A stretch of DNA of 5,615 nt from Kiritimatiellia bacterium. Lineage in GTDB: Bacteria > Verrucomicrobiota > Kiritimatiellia > UBA8416 > SLMC01. The notes beneath the pieces were generated by a model. That model saw only the letters and a program-made list of their open reading frames with translations. It searched no databases and had not been told where the DNA came from. Shown here in pieces: positions 5,560-5,615 of the stretch. Every line of letters begins with the position of its first letter. The first letter of the stretch is position 1. Location: assembly GCA_007133745.1 (NCBI GenBank), contig SLMC01000377.1, positions 1 to 5,615 of the forward strand, read 5' to 3'. A program made the translations under genes and the position numbers.

Positions 5560-5615
5560 ATGTTTTTTGAGCCGGATATCAACCCCGAAGTGGTTATGCA
5601 ACAAAGCTTGGGGCA
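5560..5615 (+). CDS. Possible start of a further gene, truncated by the window
   Basis: An ATG 13 bases after the lipoprotein stop opens a frame that reads MFFEPDINPEVVMQQSLG to the window end without a stop. There is no good Shine-Dalgarno. The close spacing suits a downstream operon gene, but 18 residues are too few to identify a family or to exclude chance. Confidence 0.3.
   Translation, partial: MFFEPDINPEVVMQQSLG

Noticed and set aside
4906..5604. Minus-strand frame of about 232 residues opposite the 3D-domain gene
   Set aside because: It runs through the repeat element and is antisense to a gene with signal peptide, Shine-Dalgarno and conserved motifs; its translation shows no domain.

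Overview
The window is a GC-rich bacterial segment, densely coded, with five recognisable protein genes, the first residues of a possible sixth, and one short intergenic repeat element. The CorA, the two exported proteins (one with a lipoprotein-type signal) and the secreted serine hydrolase with a C-terminal extension fit a diderm bacterium. The hydrolase architecture is of a kind I associate with the Planctomycetes-Verrucomicrobia-Lentisphaerae group, but this is a weak guess and nothing here fixes the taxon. I see no rRNA, tRNA, CRISPR array, transposase or phage gene.

Left arm (1-2443, minus strand): a two-gene unit read leftwards. corA comes first and encodes a complete CorA-type divalent cation transporter. 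It is followed by a secreted alpha/beta hydrolase that runs off the window at base 1. The two are joined by a GTGA stop/start overlap, so they are probably translationally coupled. The hydrolase does not appear among simple start-to-stop ORFs because its stop lies outside the window.

Divergent gap (2444-2516): 73 bases separate corA from the rightward genes. It holds a doubled Shine-Dalgarno for corA and a TTGACA box on the minus strand. The rightward gene has no visible ribosome binding site.

Centre (2517-4786, plus strand): a DUF362-family protein with a cysteine-containing C-terminal part, followed 8 bases later by a GT4-type (GT-B fold) glycosyltransferase. The glycosyltransferase Shine-Dalgarno overlaps the upstream stop codon, so the pair is very likely one operon. 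The pairing is not one I can assign to a known pathway.

Intergenic 4787-5052: non-coding. It contains a 110-base element bounded by 29-base imperfect inverted repeats (26/29 matching) with a central hairpin, then a separate 17-base REP-like hairpin just before the next gene.

Right end (5053-5615, plus strand): a small lipoprotein-like 3D-domain protein (MltA/YocH-type catalytic fold, probably acting on peptidoglycan), then 56 bases of a possible new reading frame cut by the window edge.

No previously undescribed multi-gene system is evident. The items most worth a second look are the inverted-repeat element, the DUF362-glycosyltransferase pair with its cysteine set, and the substituted EX7E motif in the glycosyltransferase.
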